64,000 nt of DNA, from the NCBI GenBank assembly GCA_032717465.1, contig CM064655.1, positions 23,034,603 through 23,098,602 of the forward strand, in the 5' to 3' direction. This DNA is from Coenobita brevimanus. Taxonomy: Eukaryota > Arthropoda > Malacostraca > Decapoda > Coenobitidae. The notes under the pieces were generated by a model, which saw nothing but the letters and a program-made list of their open reading frames with translations, did no database searches and was not told where the DNA came from. The translations under genes and the position numbers were made by a program. This document shows positions 54,512-64,000 of the stretch, piece by piece (positions within the stretch are counted from its first letter, which is position 1; every line of letters starts with the position of its first letter).

Positions 54512-57500
54512 TCTATCTATCTATTGCCAGACGCCTTAATCCCGTACTGGGTGGCCACAAACAAATCGCCTCCACGTCGCCCTGTCCCCCGCTATTTCAC
54601 TGCCCTGCTCCCAACTCACACCCCTCTCTCTCATATACCTCTCCACTGCATCTCTCCATCTCATCCTTGGGCTCCCCTTCCCTCTCCCCCCCTCCACCTT
54701 ACTCACATACACTCTCCTCGTCAGTCTGTCACCCTCCCTCCTCTCTACATGGCCAAACCACCTCAGAGTGTTCCTCCTAATGCTCCTTATCACATCCACA
54801 TCCACACCACAACGTTCCTTTATATCCTCCTTTGTCAGTCTGTCTCTCCATGTGGCTCCACAGGCTCCTCTTAAATAACTCATTTCCACAGCGTTCACGC
54901 TTGACTTGTGTCCTTCCAACAACGTCCAAGCTTCACTTCCATACGTCAGAGTTGGTATCACAGTACAGTACTGTCATGTAGTAACTATTTCACTTCCATG
55001 CTCACTTCTCTGTTTCTTATCACTGCTGTCAAGGAACCACCAACCTTTCTTCCTTGCTGTACCCTTTCAAGCATTTCACCCTCCAGACTTCCATCCTTAC
55101 TCATTACACTCCCCAAGTACTTAAACGTACTCGCATTTTCCATTTCTTCACCATCCAACCTCACTGTACAGTCACTGACTTAACCTCTCTCAAAAACCAT
55201 CACTTTACTCTTCCCTACATTCACCTTTAGATTCCGTTCCTTACACACTTTCCCAAACTCATCCACCAAGCCTTGCAACTCCCCTTCGTCTTCATTCAAC
55301 AACACCGTATCATCTGCAAACAACAGTACAGGGAGTTTCCAAACACTACCCTCTCTCACTAGGGCCACTCCAACATCCACTACCCTACCTTGTACCTCTT
55401 TTATTACCCCATCCATGTACAGATTGAACAACCATGGAGACATGACACATCCCTGTTTCAAACCAACTTTCAAAGAGAAAAATTCACTTAGTTCACCATC
55501 CACACACACTGCAGCCTTAGCACCATCATACATACTCTTCACAGCATTCGGCAACTTCCCATTTACTCCATACATTCTCAATACTTTCCACAATCCACAA
55601 ATCGACCCTGTCATATGCTTTCTCCAAATCCATGAAGGCCGCATACAACTTCTTTCCCTTCTCTAGAAACTTTTCCACTAAAGACCCAAGAATGAATATC
55701 TGATCTACACAACCTCTTCCATTCCTAAAGCCTCCCTGTTCTTCTCCTACTAATTCCTCTGTTATATCCCTAAATCTGTCAATAAGTATCCTACCATACA
55801 CTTTTCCTATTAAACTAAGAAGACAAATGCCCCTATGATTACCACACATTTCTTTTCCCCCTTTTCCTTTGTACATGGGAATAATTATGCTTGACTTCCA
55901 ATCCTCCGGGACTCTACCTTCCTCCCAGGCCAATCTGCACATCTTTCACATCCATTCTACTACTATCTCTCTCCCATGCTTCAGCATTTCATCACACACT
56001 CCATCAAATCCTCGGCCTTTCCCCAATTTGACTTTCTTCATTGCTTCCACAACGTCTATCCTACTGATTTCTTCCTGAATTCTCACCTCCCTCCTTCTCC
56101 CAGCCATTCCCCAGCCACTTATAATCGCATTACTTCCATTCTCTATGTTCTACATTTCCTTAAAGTGTTCTCTCCATCTGCTCACTTTTCCTCCCTTCTC
56201 CACTAGTAATCTACCATTTTTATCTTTCACTCCCCTACTAACTTCACTGCCACCCTTTCTTACTCTCTTCACCTCTTTCCATAACATTTTCTTACAGTCC
56301 CTCCATTTTACACTCAAATTCCTTCCAAATTCCTCATCCACTCTCTTTTTACTCACTCTTACTAATCTTTTCACCTCTCTTTCTTTCTACATATAACCTC
56401 TCTTCCGCATCTCAACTTCATCCACGGCCCTATTTCTCATCCATTCATTGTATGCTTTCTTCCTTTGTGTCACAGCCTGTCTCACCTCTTCATTCCACCA
56501 TGCTGTTCCTTGCACCCCCTTCCGTCTTCTCTTCACCCCACACACCACATCACATGCTGCACATATTTCTTTCTTGAATATCTTGCACATGCCTTCCACG
56601 TCCCTCATCTGCTTCAGTTCATATTTACCCAATCGTTCCTCCTCTTCTCTCTTATTCTCCATTTTTCTCATCCTTTTGTAACCTTTCCACCCTCTTTGCA
56701 ACTACTCCTTCCTCCATTTTACTTGGATCTTGTTTCTGGCCACCACAAAGTAGTGATCAGAAAGTCCACTCCCCCAACCTCTATATGCTCCTGCATCCAT
56801 TACACATCTTCGCATCCTTTCATCCACACACACATAATCAATCATTGCCTTCCTTTCATTCAGTTCACCATCCACCTTTTTCATCACTCGCCATGTATAC
56901 CTGTGGATCATTTTGTGCCTGAAGTAGATATTGGCTATCACCAACCCCCTCCCGGCACAAATGTCCACTAACGCACTGTCATTCTCATCTATCTCTGCAG
57001 GCACACCCCACTCACCAACTATGCCATCCACCTTCTCATTCCCTACTTTATCATTCATATCACCAATCAAAAACACTCTCTCATTCCTTCCAAACTTTTC
57101 CATGCACACTTCCACATTTGTCCAGAACTCTTCTCTCACTCTGCTTGCACGATCTTGCTTTGGCGCATACACGCACACAATCGCCCACATTTGTATTACA
57201 ACTTTCAATCTTACACCCACAATCCTTGAGCCAACTGATCCATACTGTCTTATGTTCTTCTTCCATCTTTTACCCACAACAATACACACTCCTTCCTTTG
57301 CCCTCTCATTCTTACCTACTCCTGCACATATACCCCATCCATACTCCCATTCTCTCACACTCTCTCCCCATTCAGTTTCAGTTACTCCACATACATCCAC
57401 TTTCGCACCCTGAAGCACCTGGACAATCTCTCTCTCTCTTTCACCTCATCATTCACACTCCTTACATTCCACGTCGCTATCTGTACCATGTCCTTTTTCC

Positions 57501-57695
57501 GGTCCTTGGTCGTCATCTTTCGGTCAGTCTTTGTCCGAGGCTTCTTGTTCGTCTTTTTAGTTAGCTGTTTTCCGGGGAGAAGCACTAACCCCCCGCCAAC
57601 CCTTTTAGTTTCCTTATACGACAAGCAGGGATGCTGGGGGAGTATTCTTGAAAACCTCTCTACCCCCAGGGGGTAGTTCTCCTCCTTAATCGGTG
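54512..57695 (-). mobile_element. Near full-length decayed LINE, minus strand
   Basis: Read on the minus strand it starts near 57695 with a 5' UTR (GGAGGAGAACTACCCCCTGG), has an endonuclease from about 57480, RT, and ends at about 54535 with GGCGTCTGGCAATAGATAGA and a GATA tail to about 54512. The 3' third matches the copy at 24244-25092 and the last 60 bases match 14197-14256. The length of about 3.2 kb and single-ORF layout resemble RTE-type elements. Confidence 0.85.
54536..57485 (-). pseudogene. LINE APE endonuclease-reverse transcriptase, multiply broken
   Basis: Pieces in order on the minus strand: TWNVRSVND (about 57470), VCGVTETEW, GDMNDKVGN (about 57060) and SDHYFVVA (about 56755) of the endonuclease; the WWNEEV linker (about 56505); FWKEV-like MLWKEVKRV (about 56280); then the RT blocks CGNHRGICLLSLIGKVYGRI, FRNGRGCVDQIF and DLEKAYDRVD (55600-55850), KQGCVMSPWLFNLYMDG (about 55420), FADDTVLL (about 55315), and the C-terminus YGSEAWTLLEGH to RFVCGHPVRD. 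At least five changes of frame or stops separate them, so this is much older than the copy at 24244-25092. Confidence 0.85.
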
Positions 57696-57764
57696 GCAAT
57701 GCACGTTATATGTGTCACGAATAATCTTGAAAAGGGTAAACAGGAGCCATTTCACATCCCCCCC

Positions 57765-57768
<4 letters not shown>

Positions 57769-57821
<53 letters not shown>
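57769..57821. repeat. (CA)n microsatellite
   Basis: Pure CA for about 53 bases. 57822-58480 includes ATCTATCTATC and TGTATATGTG words near 57945-58035 and no recognised gene. Confidence 0.95.
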
Positions 57822-57823
<2 letters not shown>

Positions 57824-58982
57824 GAGGGTGGAATCTGTAAACTGTACGTGTGTGAACGACGGAGCTGCTTGTTTGATGTGTATAACTTGCTTCATTATCA
57901 GGCTTCGAAACAGATCAGTCGGGTTCGGACACTATTTATCCACCATATCTGTCTATCTATTCATCAATCTATCTATCTACCTGTCTATGTTTGTATATAT
58001 GTGTGTATATGTATGCACGTACAAATATGTGTATATATGTATCTGTCCGTCTGCTTGTCTGTCTGCCTCTGTTCAGTTCTTTATCACGAAGCCTCGACAC
58101 AGATGGGTCGAGTTCGGGCATAACAGATGGAAACTGTTATCGAAGATGAGACCTGATATGGCAATGTTAGATTTTAAGGTAGATAAAGATTTGACTATTT
58201 CTGTTACTGACTATTTTCCTTATATTTTTTCGTGCTTTTGGATAAGGCAATTCATTCTTGTTATCACTGCGTTCCCTGATGTAGTTATCCATTTTCTTTC
58301 CCGTTGTTTTTGTCCTTCTTTCTCGCACATTAGCCGAATATTACTGAATTCCACCCAGAACTAACTAAACTAAGACCTAAATTAGATATAAATTTGTACC
58401 TTACTAGTTCGCGATGAAGCTGCTTTCCTTTCTTGGTTGGCAATGTGGGAAATCTGGCACACCGTATTTCCTCTCTGTCATCCCCTCCCCGCTCCCTCTC
58501 TCCCTTCCTCTCATCCCTCCCTGCCCTCTCCTTCACTTACTCCATCTCATCTGCCTGTCTGCCTCCCTCCCTCCATCTCCTCCACTTCAACCCTCCCTCC
58601 CTCGGTATCATTGCAAACATCTCAGGTTTGTGAAGCAGTTGAACTTCGGCTTGTATTTCACTTCACTGCTTGATATCATTGGCAGTTTGTGACGCAAGTT
58701 ACGGCCTAATATACGGCATTACATTATTAAATTCAATATTCTGCTACTCTACATTCGCTCTTCAATATATAGTTATCGTAATGACAAGGTTTGGGTAGGT
58801 ACAGTAGCATGTCTTGGTTGATGCAGATAACCTTACTGAAGCAGCTTTTCAATATGATCTATCATCTGACGACCCCAGGTTCAGCCCGGGAGGTACTGAT
58901 ATGACTTGAGATAATTCACGCAGGATGTTGTATGTTATTTGAATCACTCGATAACATTACTAGTTTCGCAAGACCTTTCATT

Positions 58983-59189
58983 TTAACCCCTTCTGTACGA
59001 TTACATTTTTTTCTCAATCTTGCTGCCATCAGGTGGTCTTATTCAACATAGAGAAAGAAACTGGACTATGAAAGGGATATTGATAACAGTTCCCAGGCCC
59101 GTCACTACAAATGGTCTCCAAAGCATGAGAAATCGTCTGGAGATACCAAGAATACAATAAAGATGACATCCACGAACGGAAGGGGTTAA
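58983..59189. repeat. Intact palindromic MITE-like element with TTAACCCCTTC ends
   Basis: It starts TTAACCCCTTCTGTACG and ends CGAACGGAAGGGGTTAA, 17 base inverted ends with two mismatches. Symmetry continues inward: TCTTGCTGCCATCAGGTGGT on the left mirrors AATCGTCTGGAGATACCAAG on the right. Each arm is about 75-80 bases around a roughly 50 base centre. It is 207 bp long with no ORF. This is the reference copy for the fragments listed elsewhere, which explains why the arm motif is found in both orientations. Confidence 0.7.
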
Positions 59190-59894
59190 TTTGAGCCAGG
59201 AAACTTGAATGACATGACCTGAGAAGTATGACGATGTAGACGGTGTGTGTGGCAAAATCTGGATCACTTCAGTTGGGTGGACTGATTAGGCTGGCACGAC
59301 CTGGATGATGTGGTGTAAATTAACTTTGGCGTAGAGGCAGGTGGTCGGGGTACATCTCTGGAACATAAAAGATTAACACGGCCTCTTGGATCACACCTTC
59401 AGGGGACGTGTGCTCGAGGGCTTAGGAGGCTCAATACCACCTCTTCCTTATCAGTATACATCTGCATGAGGCACGTCACCCTACTCTTTTATATGCTAGT
59501 TATGTCCATCGTAACTTTTCTGCGTTGTTCTCTACGCTAAATTTTGACTTACTTCATTACGATTTTATTCTCGTTAATTCTGATCAGACATATATATAAC
59601 TTTACTTAGCGCTGGGGAGAGACGTACTCGTACTGATAGAATTTAAACTCTCTCCACTGACCATTATTGATGAAAGTTTTAATTTCATTCTGCTCATCTA
59701 TAAACAGTTTTGCTCAGGTATGGAAAGACGTGTCGAACTGAAGGAGTGAAAAAGATATCTAACACAGGCTACAAGACAGTAATATATAATGCAATAGGGA
59801 AAACCACCAAGGCAGAGGTGCTTGTATGTTTTCTAAGCTTCACACGAGGCTACTGTCAGTCATATGAAAAGATATATTCTCAGAAGAGCCCGAG

Positions 59895-60205
59895 GTGTGC
59901 CCCCCACCCCTCCTTTTCCCGCACACCCTTTTCTCCCCCTCCACCCACCCACCCACCCACCCCAACCATACCCTCACCCTTCCCCACCATCCTCTTTCTC
60001 CCCTCCTCACGTCGCCCCCTTTGTTCCTTCTCTGATGCATTCCTTACGTCCCCCTCTTCACCACATTTCTCTCCCCTCTTTCCTTGTCTCTCTGTCCTGC
60101 CGCCCTCCTCCCGTCATCCCTATCCTCTTCACCTCCACGCCTTTATTTCCCCTTATCCCCCACCTTTTCTCGCCCCACTTTCCTATTTCCCTCCCGCTTG
60201 CCCTC
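59895..60205. repeat. C-rich low-complexity tract
   Basis: CCCACC, CCCTCC and CCTTTC words, with CCCACCCACCCACCCACCC at about 59944. It lies immediately upstream of the LINE C-terminal remnant. 59190-59894 holds no recognised gene. Confidence 0.7.
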
Positions 60206-60213
60206 CAATGTCG

Positions 60214-60444
60214 ATAAATACTTCAGTTAATCACTCGAATTACACTAGAGGCAATGGGCATAAAATAATTGGTAAACGATTCCAGTCGCATGATGCTAAG
60301 CATTTCTTCTTCAATAGAGCTGTAAATATATGGAATAAATTGCCCTCCAACGTAATAAATTGTAATACAGTACAAACCTTTAAAGGTCGCATGGATAAGT
60401 ATTTGGCATCCAACCTCCAGCTTAATATGTTTACTCCTGAATAA
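60214..60444 (+). pseudogene. C-terminal remnant of a CR1/L2-like RT
   Basis: The open frame has HKIIGKRFQSHDAKHFFFNR, then AVNIWNKLPSNVINCNTVQT and FKGRMDKYL before its stop at 60442-60444. The FFxNRxxxxWNxLP and FKxxLDxxL pattern is the C-terminal tail of CR1/L2-type ORF2, comparable with FGNRVVDEWNKLPSK at 12940-12984 in this window but clearly from a different family. Everything upstream is missing; the preceding DNA is C-rich repeat. Confidence 0.75.
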
Positions 60445-60708
60445 AACACTTGTGTATGTATAATTTTCAATTTTATTTCATTTTAGGTTTTTAGAGCCTG
60501 GATCAATTTATTAAATGCAAATACTGTATAGTATATTCAAAGATAGCCCTGAGTTAACGGTCACTACTCATACTTTCGACCTGTGATGGACTGTGGATCA
60601 CTGAGGGTCCCTGTTAGTTACGTGGCCACCATCGGGATTTTTTTAATGTACCAGGGGTCACTGCTTCAGGAGGTGACTTGTTTGCTTGTCCCGCATGGGA
60701 AAGTTTCT

Positions 60709-60768
60709 ATGGTGGTACTGCTCTTAACTGGCGGCTAGGGTGGGGGACCAACCTCTGTACAGTTGTGC
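60709..60768 (+). repeat. Dispersed 60 bp repeat, plus copy
   Basis: ATGGTGGTACTGCTCTTAAC TGGCGGCTAGGGTGGGGGAC is the inverse of 61690-61749 with about 88% identity. It lies 260 bases after the CR1-like ORF remnant and may belong to its 3' UTR. Confidence 0.6.
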
Positions 60769-61294
60769 TATGTTTCCCAAACTCACAATGTGAAACTGCT
60801 GTTATATATGTAAAAGGCATCACAAATAAGATAAACACATATGAATACAATGTTAACGTATGTATTATGATATATGAATGAACATAAAACTTATTATGCA
60901 TGAAATATTTATACAGCATACAGAAACGTGGCATAAATAATTTACAGTGTTGCTAAAAAAAAAATGTTGTCACTTTTATTGGCTTTTACCGTAGTTCTGG
61001 GGTGGGTAATAATGTCACAATTATGATTATAAGATAATGTGCAGGAATATAAGTAAAAATATGCTAATTTCTAAGTAAAAAAAAAATAATAATAATACAT
61101 TAAACCCTCGTGAGAGGCAACACACACAGACCCAGTCTGACCCGGCCAGAGCTTCCTCGTGTCACTTTCCTTTGTGTCCTTGACTCAGGATGGCAGCTCA
61201 GCTAGCCCATTCCTCGCATCTACACAGACAAGCTAAATATAATGTACAATATAATGTAAAAGAAAATAACCAAAATGTATCCTAAAATACCATA

Positions 61295-61297
<3 letters not shown>

Positions 61298-61352
<55 letters not shown>
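61298..61352. repeat. (GA)n followed by G-run
   Basis: Pure GA to about 61342 followed by about ten Gs. Confidence 0.95.
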
Positions 61353-61610
61353 AAGGCAGGCCAGGGGCAGTGTTGAGTGCATTGTCAAGCTGAGGGAGAG
61401 ATATAGGAAGGGAGGGAAGGAGGGAGAGAATGATTGAATGAAAAGAAATGATGGCTCCACAACAGCTAGGTCATCTGGTGTCATATGTAAAACAATATTT
61501 TTAAATATTATTAGATATGATAAAAATAAAATAAAGAAATGAAAGCACAAGTTTATAACAGTCACTCATAAAAGAAACAAAATTTCCCAGGGTGACGCAC
61601 ATCTCCCCCC

Positions 61611-61612
<2 letters not shown>

Positions 61613-61661
<49 letters not shown>
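61613..61661. repeat. (GA)n microsatellite
   Basis: Pure GA for about 49 bases, flanked on the left by CTCCCCCC. Confidence 0.95.
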
Positions 61662-61667
<6 letters not shown>

Positions 61668-61689
61668 GCATCGCGGGTATAGAAAACGT

Positions 61690-61749
61690 GGCAACAGCGT
61701 ACAGAGGTTGGTGCCCCACCCTAGCCACCAGTTTAGAGTAGTACCACCA
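61690..61749 (-). repeat. Dispersed 60 bp repeat, minus copy
   Basis: Reverse complement of 60709-60768 with about seven differences. The surrounding sequence does not continue the match. Confidence 0.6.
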
Positions 61750-62030
61750 TAGTCTCAGTGGAATTAATGGAGCTGGGGCCTGATTGACTGCTGCCTACCT
61801 TAATAGCGCCAGGCAAGGCTGCCACACCACCCCTGAATATCCACACTGTGCATTGTGCAATTTCCACACTGTGTCCGCAGACGCCCCGTCAACTCAATGT
61901 ACCTATACATGGCAACATGCATTAGTTATTTATTTATTCGCTTATTCATTGTACTTTACTACTTCCTCTTTCAGGTTATTCATCCTCGTAGCTTATAGAT
62001 AATGTAATATAGAATGTAGCTTTTCCTTTT

Positions 62031-62260
62031 CACTCTTTCATATGAAATTTCCATGTCAGTTTTTCCATGCTGCATGGTGGTTTCTCTCACTTTTTCTTGC
62101 CAGTTTTAACTGGAGGATTTGGAGGCGGGGGGAACCTTCTTGCTTTACCATCCTTATCCTTCAGCATGTAGAGTTAGATCTTGTAGTCAAAGTCTACTCT
62201 GTAACAAACAGCCTCGAAAGGACCATAAGGTCTGTTGCTGTTCAGTTTCCTTTGAACTCT
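62031..62260 (+). repeat. CR1-like LINE 3' UTR, first part
   Basis: TTCCATGTCAGTTTTTCCAT, GTGGTTTCTCTCACTTTTTC and GGAGGATTTGGAGGCGGGGG match the 3' UTR of the CR1-like element at 13155-13235 (CACGCCAGTTTTTCTATACG, GGTGTTCTTTCTGACTTTTT, GGAGGGTTTGGAGGGCGGGG). GATCTTGTAGTCAAAG and GACCATAAGGTCTGTTGCTG match 22285-22350. Confidence 0.65.
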
Positions 62261-62514
62261 CCATCGCCACCTATCCCCCTCCCCCCAAGCCATCCCCATG
62301 TCCTCCCGATCTCATCTTAGCGCCTCTTTCATTCTTTTCTCCCTCTGTCATACCATCTATTCTCATACTCTACCTCTTCTCCCCTCTCCCTTCTCCCCAC
62401 CCCCGTTCCGTTTCCCCTGCCGCTGACCCCCAATTTCCCCTGCCTTCTCTTCTCCCCTCCCTCGTGCCCAACTACTCCTTTCTCTTCTCCTGCCCTCTCT
62501 TCTTCTTTGCTCTC

Positions 62515-62606
62515 CTTCTCCTATTTGAAAGATATAGTCAAACTCTTGTACAAGTTTCTAACAGGCTAACTGGTCTGCTGCAGTTAGCCTCTCCTCTTAT
62601 GTTCTT
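62515..62606 (+). repeat. CR1-like LINE 3' UTR, terminal part
   Basis: GGTCTGCTGCAGTTAGCCTC TCCTCTTATGTTCTTATG corresponds to GGCCTACTGCAGTTATCCTC TCTTCTTATGTTCTTA at 13316-13354. C/T-rich DNA (62261-62514) lies between the two parts, either an expanded internal tract of this family or a later change. Confidence 0.65.
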
Positions 62607-62939
62607 ATGTATGTTTTCACTCTCTCACCTCTCTCTTCACCCCGTTCCAACTTCCTCCACTCCCGCTCATCCGCCTCAGGTCAGTGGGGAGGTGGGGAGG
62701 AGGAAATGAGGTGATCAGTCCCAAGGCCATCGTTATCATTACCCCACCACTTTTTATCCGTCTGCAGAATCAATGTTCGTTTCAATCCGGCTTCTGTTCT
62801 GCCTGATATGCTTTTTCTACTGATGGTGAACATGAATTATCTGCACTCTGGGTATCATATGTTACAAGTCTGAGGCAGCTGTTACAAAAGTTTCGAATAT
62901 CTTACATGGCATTCTGTACCTCAAGATAAAATCGGAGTT

Positions 62940-63425
62940 ACAAGGCAGGTCATTCAACACAGTACGACATTACTCCTCCCTCCCCACCAGCCACTCTCTC
63001 TAAAACAATTACACCCCCTGAGCACTACCCCTGTGGCGAGTCTTCACCCTTATCTTTCCCTCCCACTGTTACCTATCTCTTCTTCCCTCTTATATTTCTC
63101 CCTTCCTCCATGTTACCTACCTCTTCCTCAATCTGTCTCTCCTATCTTGCGCCCCATCTCCCTCCTCTCTTCTATCCTATCTTTCCTCTCCTTCACTTCC
63201 CACTTCAGTCTCTCCTTTCTTCCATAAACTCTCATATTTCCCTTCTCTCTCTCCTCTCCTCCCTTGTTTCCCCTTCCCTGTATTACCCCTCATCTCTCTC
63301 TTCTCTTCTTTCTCCTCCTCAGTCTCCCACTCCCTCCGTTACCTCTCCCCCAACTAGCAAGAACAATAACATCCCCTGAGCTCCTCCTGCGGCATTTCTC
63401 TCTCTCTCTCTCTCTCTCTCTCAAA
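62940..63425. repeat. C/T-rich tract with (CT)n
   Basis: CCTCTCC and TCTTCC words, with pure TC at 63398-63422. ORFs here are Ser/Leu/Pro-rich and not credible. 63426-64000 contains two GTATTCTTAAA…CCTTCCCTT stretches (63516 and 63582) that resemble each other but form no complete element, and no gene. Confidence 0.7.
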
Positions 63426-64000
63426 AACAATAACACCTCCTGACCTTCCTCCCCCCTGCGGCGTCTCTGTCCAACCGGGGGGAACAAGGGGTGTAACCGC
63501 GACGAAGAGAGTCACGGCCGTATTCTTAAACATTTCCTTCCCTTGTAGAGGCATGGGAAGGAAATCTTTAGCCGAATTGGTATTCTTAAAAAAAATCCTT
63601 CCCTTCCTGGGCCGCGCGAAGGGAAAGATTTTTCCTCTGGGCAGCAGAAATTATTGGAACTTCAAGGAATTCCTTGACCCTTCTCTTCAAAAATTCCTTC
63701 ATAAATTTTGTGCTTTCTGTTGTGGTTCATTGTCTTATATATATTTAAAATGTTGACAGAAGTTACTGTATAATTTTATTGATGCAGTTTACAACGCTAT
63801 ACTAATGTTTAAGCGCTATTTGTGTCTCTTTAAAAGTGTTACCCATGTCGGCTGAGACAATAAGCCAGACATAAACAGAGTAGACGACGTACTACCTCCG
63901 ATATTCATCCAGTCTTTTATGATCTGCCACTGACAAATCTTATACCTTATGGCCAGGGTCAAACGAGGATTCATTTCAAGAAACATTTTGGTTGTTAATT

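Overview
The window reads as intergenic or intronic DNA of a large, repeat-rich arthropod genome, most likely a decapod crustacean. That is an inference: it rests on the extreme density of dinucleotide and trinucleotide microsatellites, several families of APE-type non-LTR retrotransposons, a tRNA-derived SINE, small inverted-repeat elements, and a Ty3/gypsy element of the Gmr1-like group known from aquatic animals. I found no convincing host protein gene, rRNA or intact tRNA. Every protein-coding signal belongs to a mobile element, and nearly all of them are broken.

Layout. 1-8.2 kb is low-complexity DNA (C/T-rich, CAC-rich and GTG-rich stretches, long CA/GT arrays), with several copies of a roughly 200 bp palindromic repeat whose arms contain the motif AATCGTCTGG, and an unusual 140 bp stretch with an exact 20 bp period (4576-4715). 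A small hAT-type element with a perfect 8 bp target duplication lies at 8269-8575. A CR1/L2-like LINE with an SGNH-esterase ORF1 fills 9.0-13.35 kb. A complete RTE-like element, bounded by a 12 bp target duplication and carrying only one in-frame stop, fills 14.4-17.76 kb. From 18 to 24 kb there are microsatellites and repeat fragments. At 24.1-25.1 kb a 5'-truncated LINE copy is joined to a 59 bp inverted copy of its own target flank. A tandem tRNA(Gly)-like SINE pair follows at 25.66-26.18 kb, then an inverted-repeat element and a short, recent LINE copy at 26.7-27.2 kb.

30.4-33.95 kb is a 3.6 kb satellite-like array of about 115 units of 31 bp with a 14-unit higher-order period in its distal part. 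Just beyond it lies the best-defined element in the window: a 6.3 kb LTR retrotransposon (34225-40542) with LTRs differing by one substitution and one 1-bp indel. Its pol order is protease, integrase, reverse transcriptase, RNase H, the reverse of normal Ty3/gypsy order and diagnostic of Gmr1-like elements. Its Gag holds a SCAN-like capsid segment. Three reading-frame breaks contrast with the youth of its LTRs.

40.5-48.7 kb is microsatellites, long purine-rich tracts and small repeats. A 3.2 kb LINE (48.72-51.88 kb) with a single frameshift is the close relative of the 26.7 kb fragment. A decayed LINE on the minus strand (54.5-57.7 kb) is the full-length relative of the 24.2 kb fragment. The last 6 kb contain one intact palindromic repeat, a CR1-like C-terminal remnant, CR1-like 3' UTR pieces, an inverted 60 bp pair, and C/T-rich DNA.

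The sequences interact as insertions and their by-products. LINE machinery probably mobilised the SINE, the DNA-type elements have no transposase here, and the LTR element landed in an AT microsatellite. Family assignments are from reading motifs and domain order, not from database searches.
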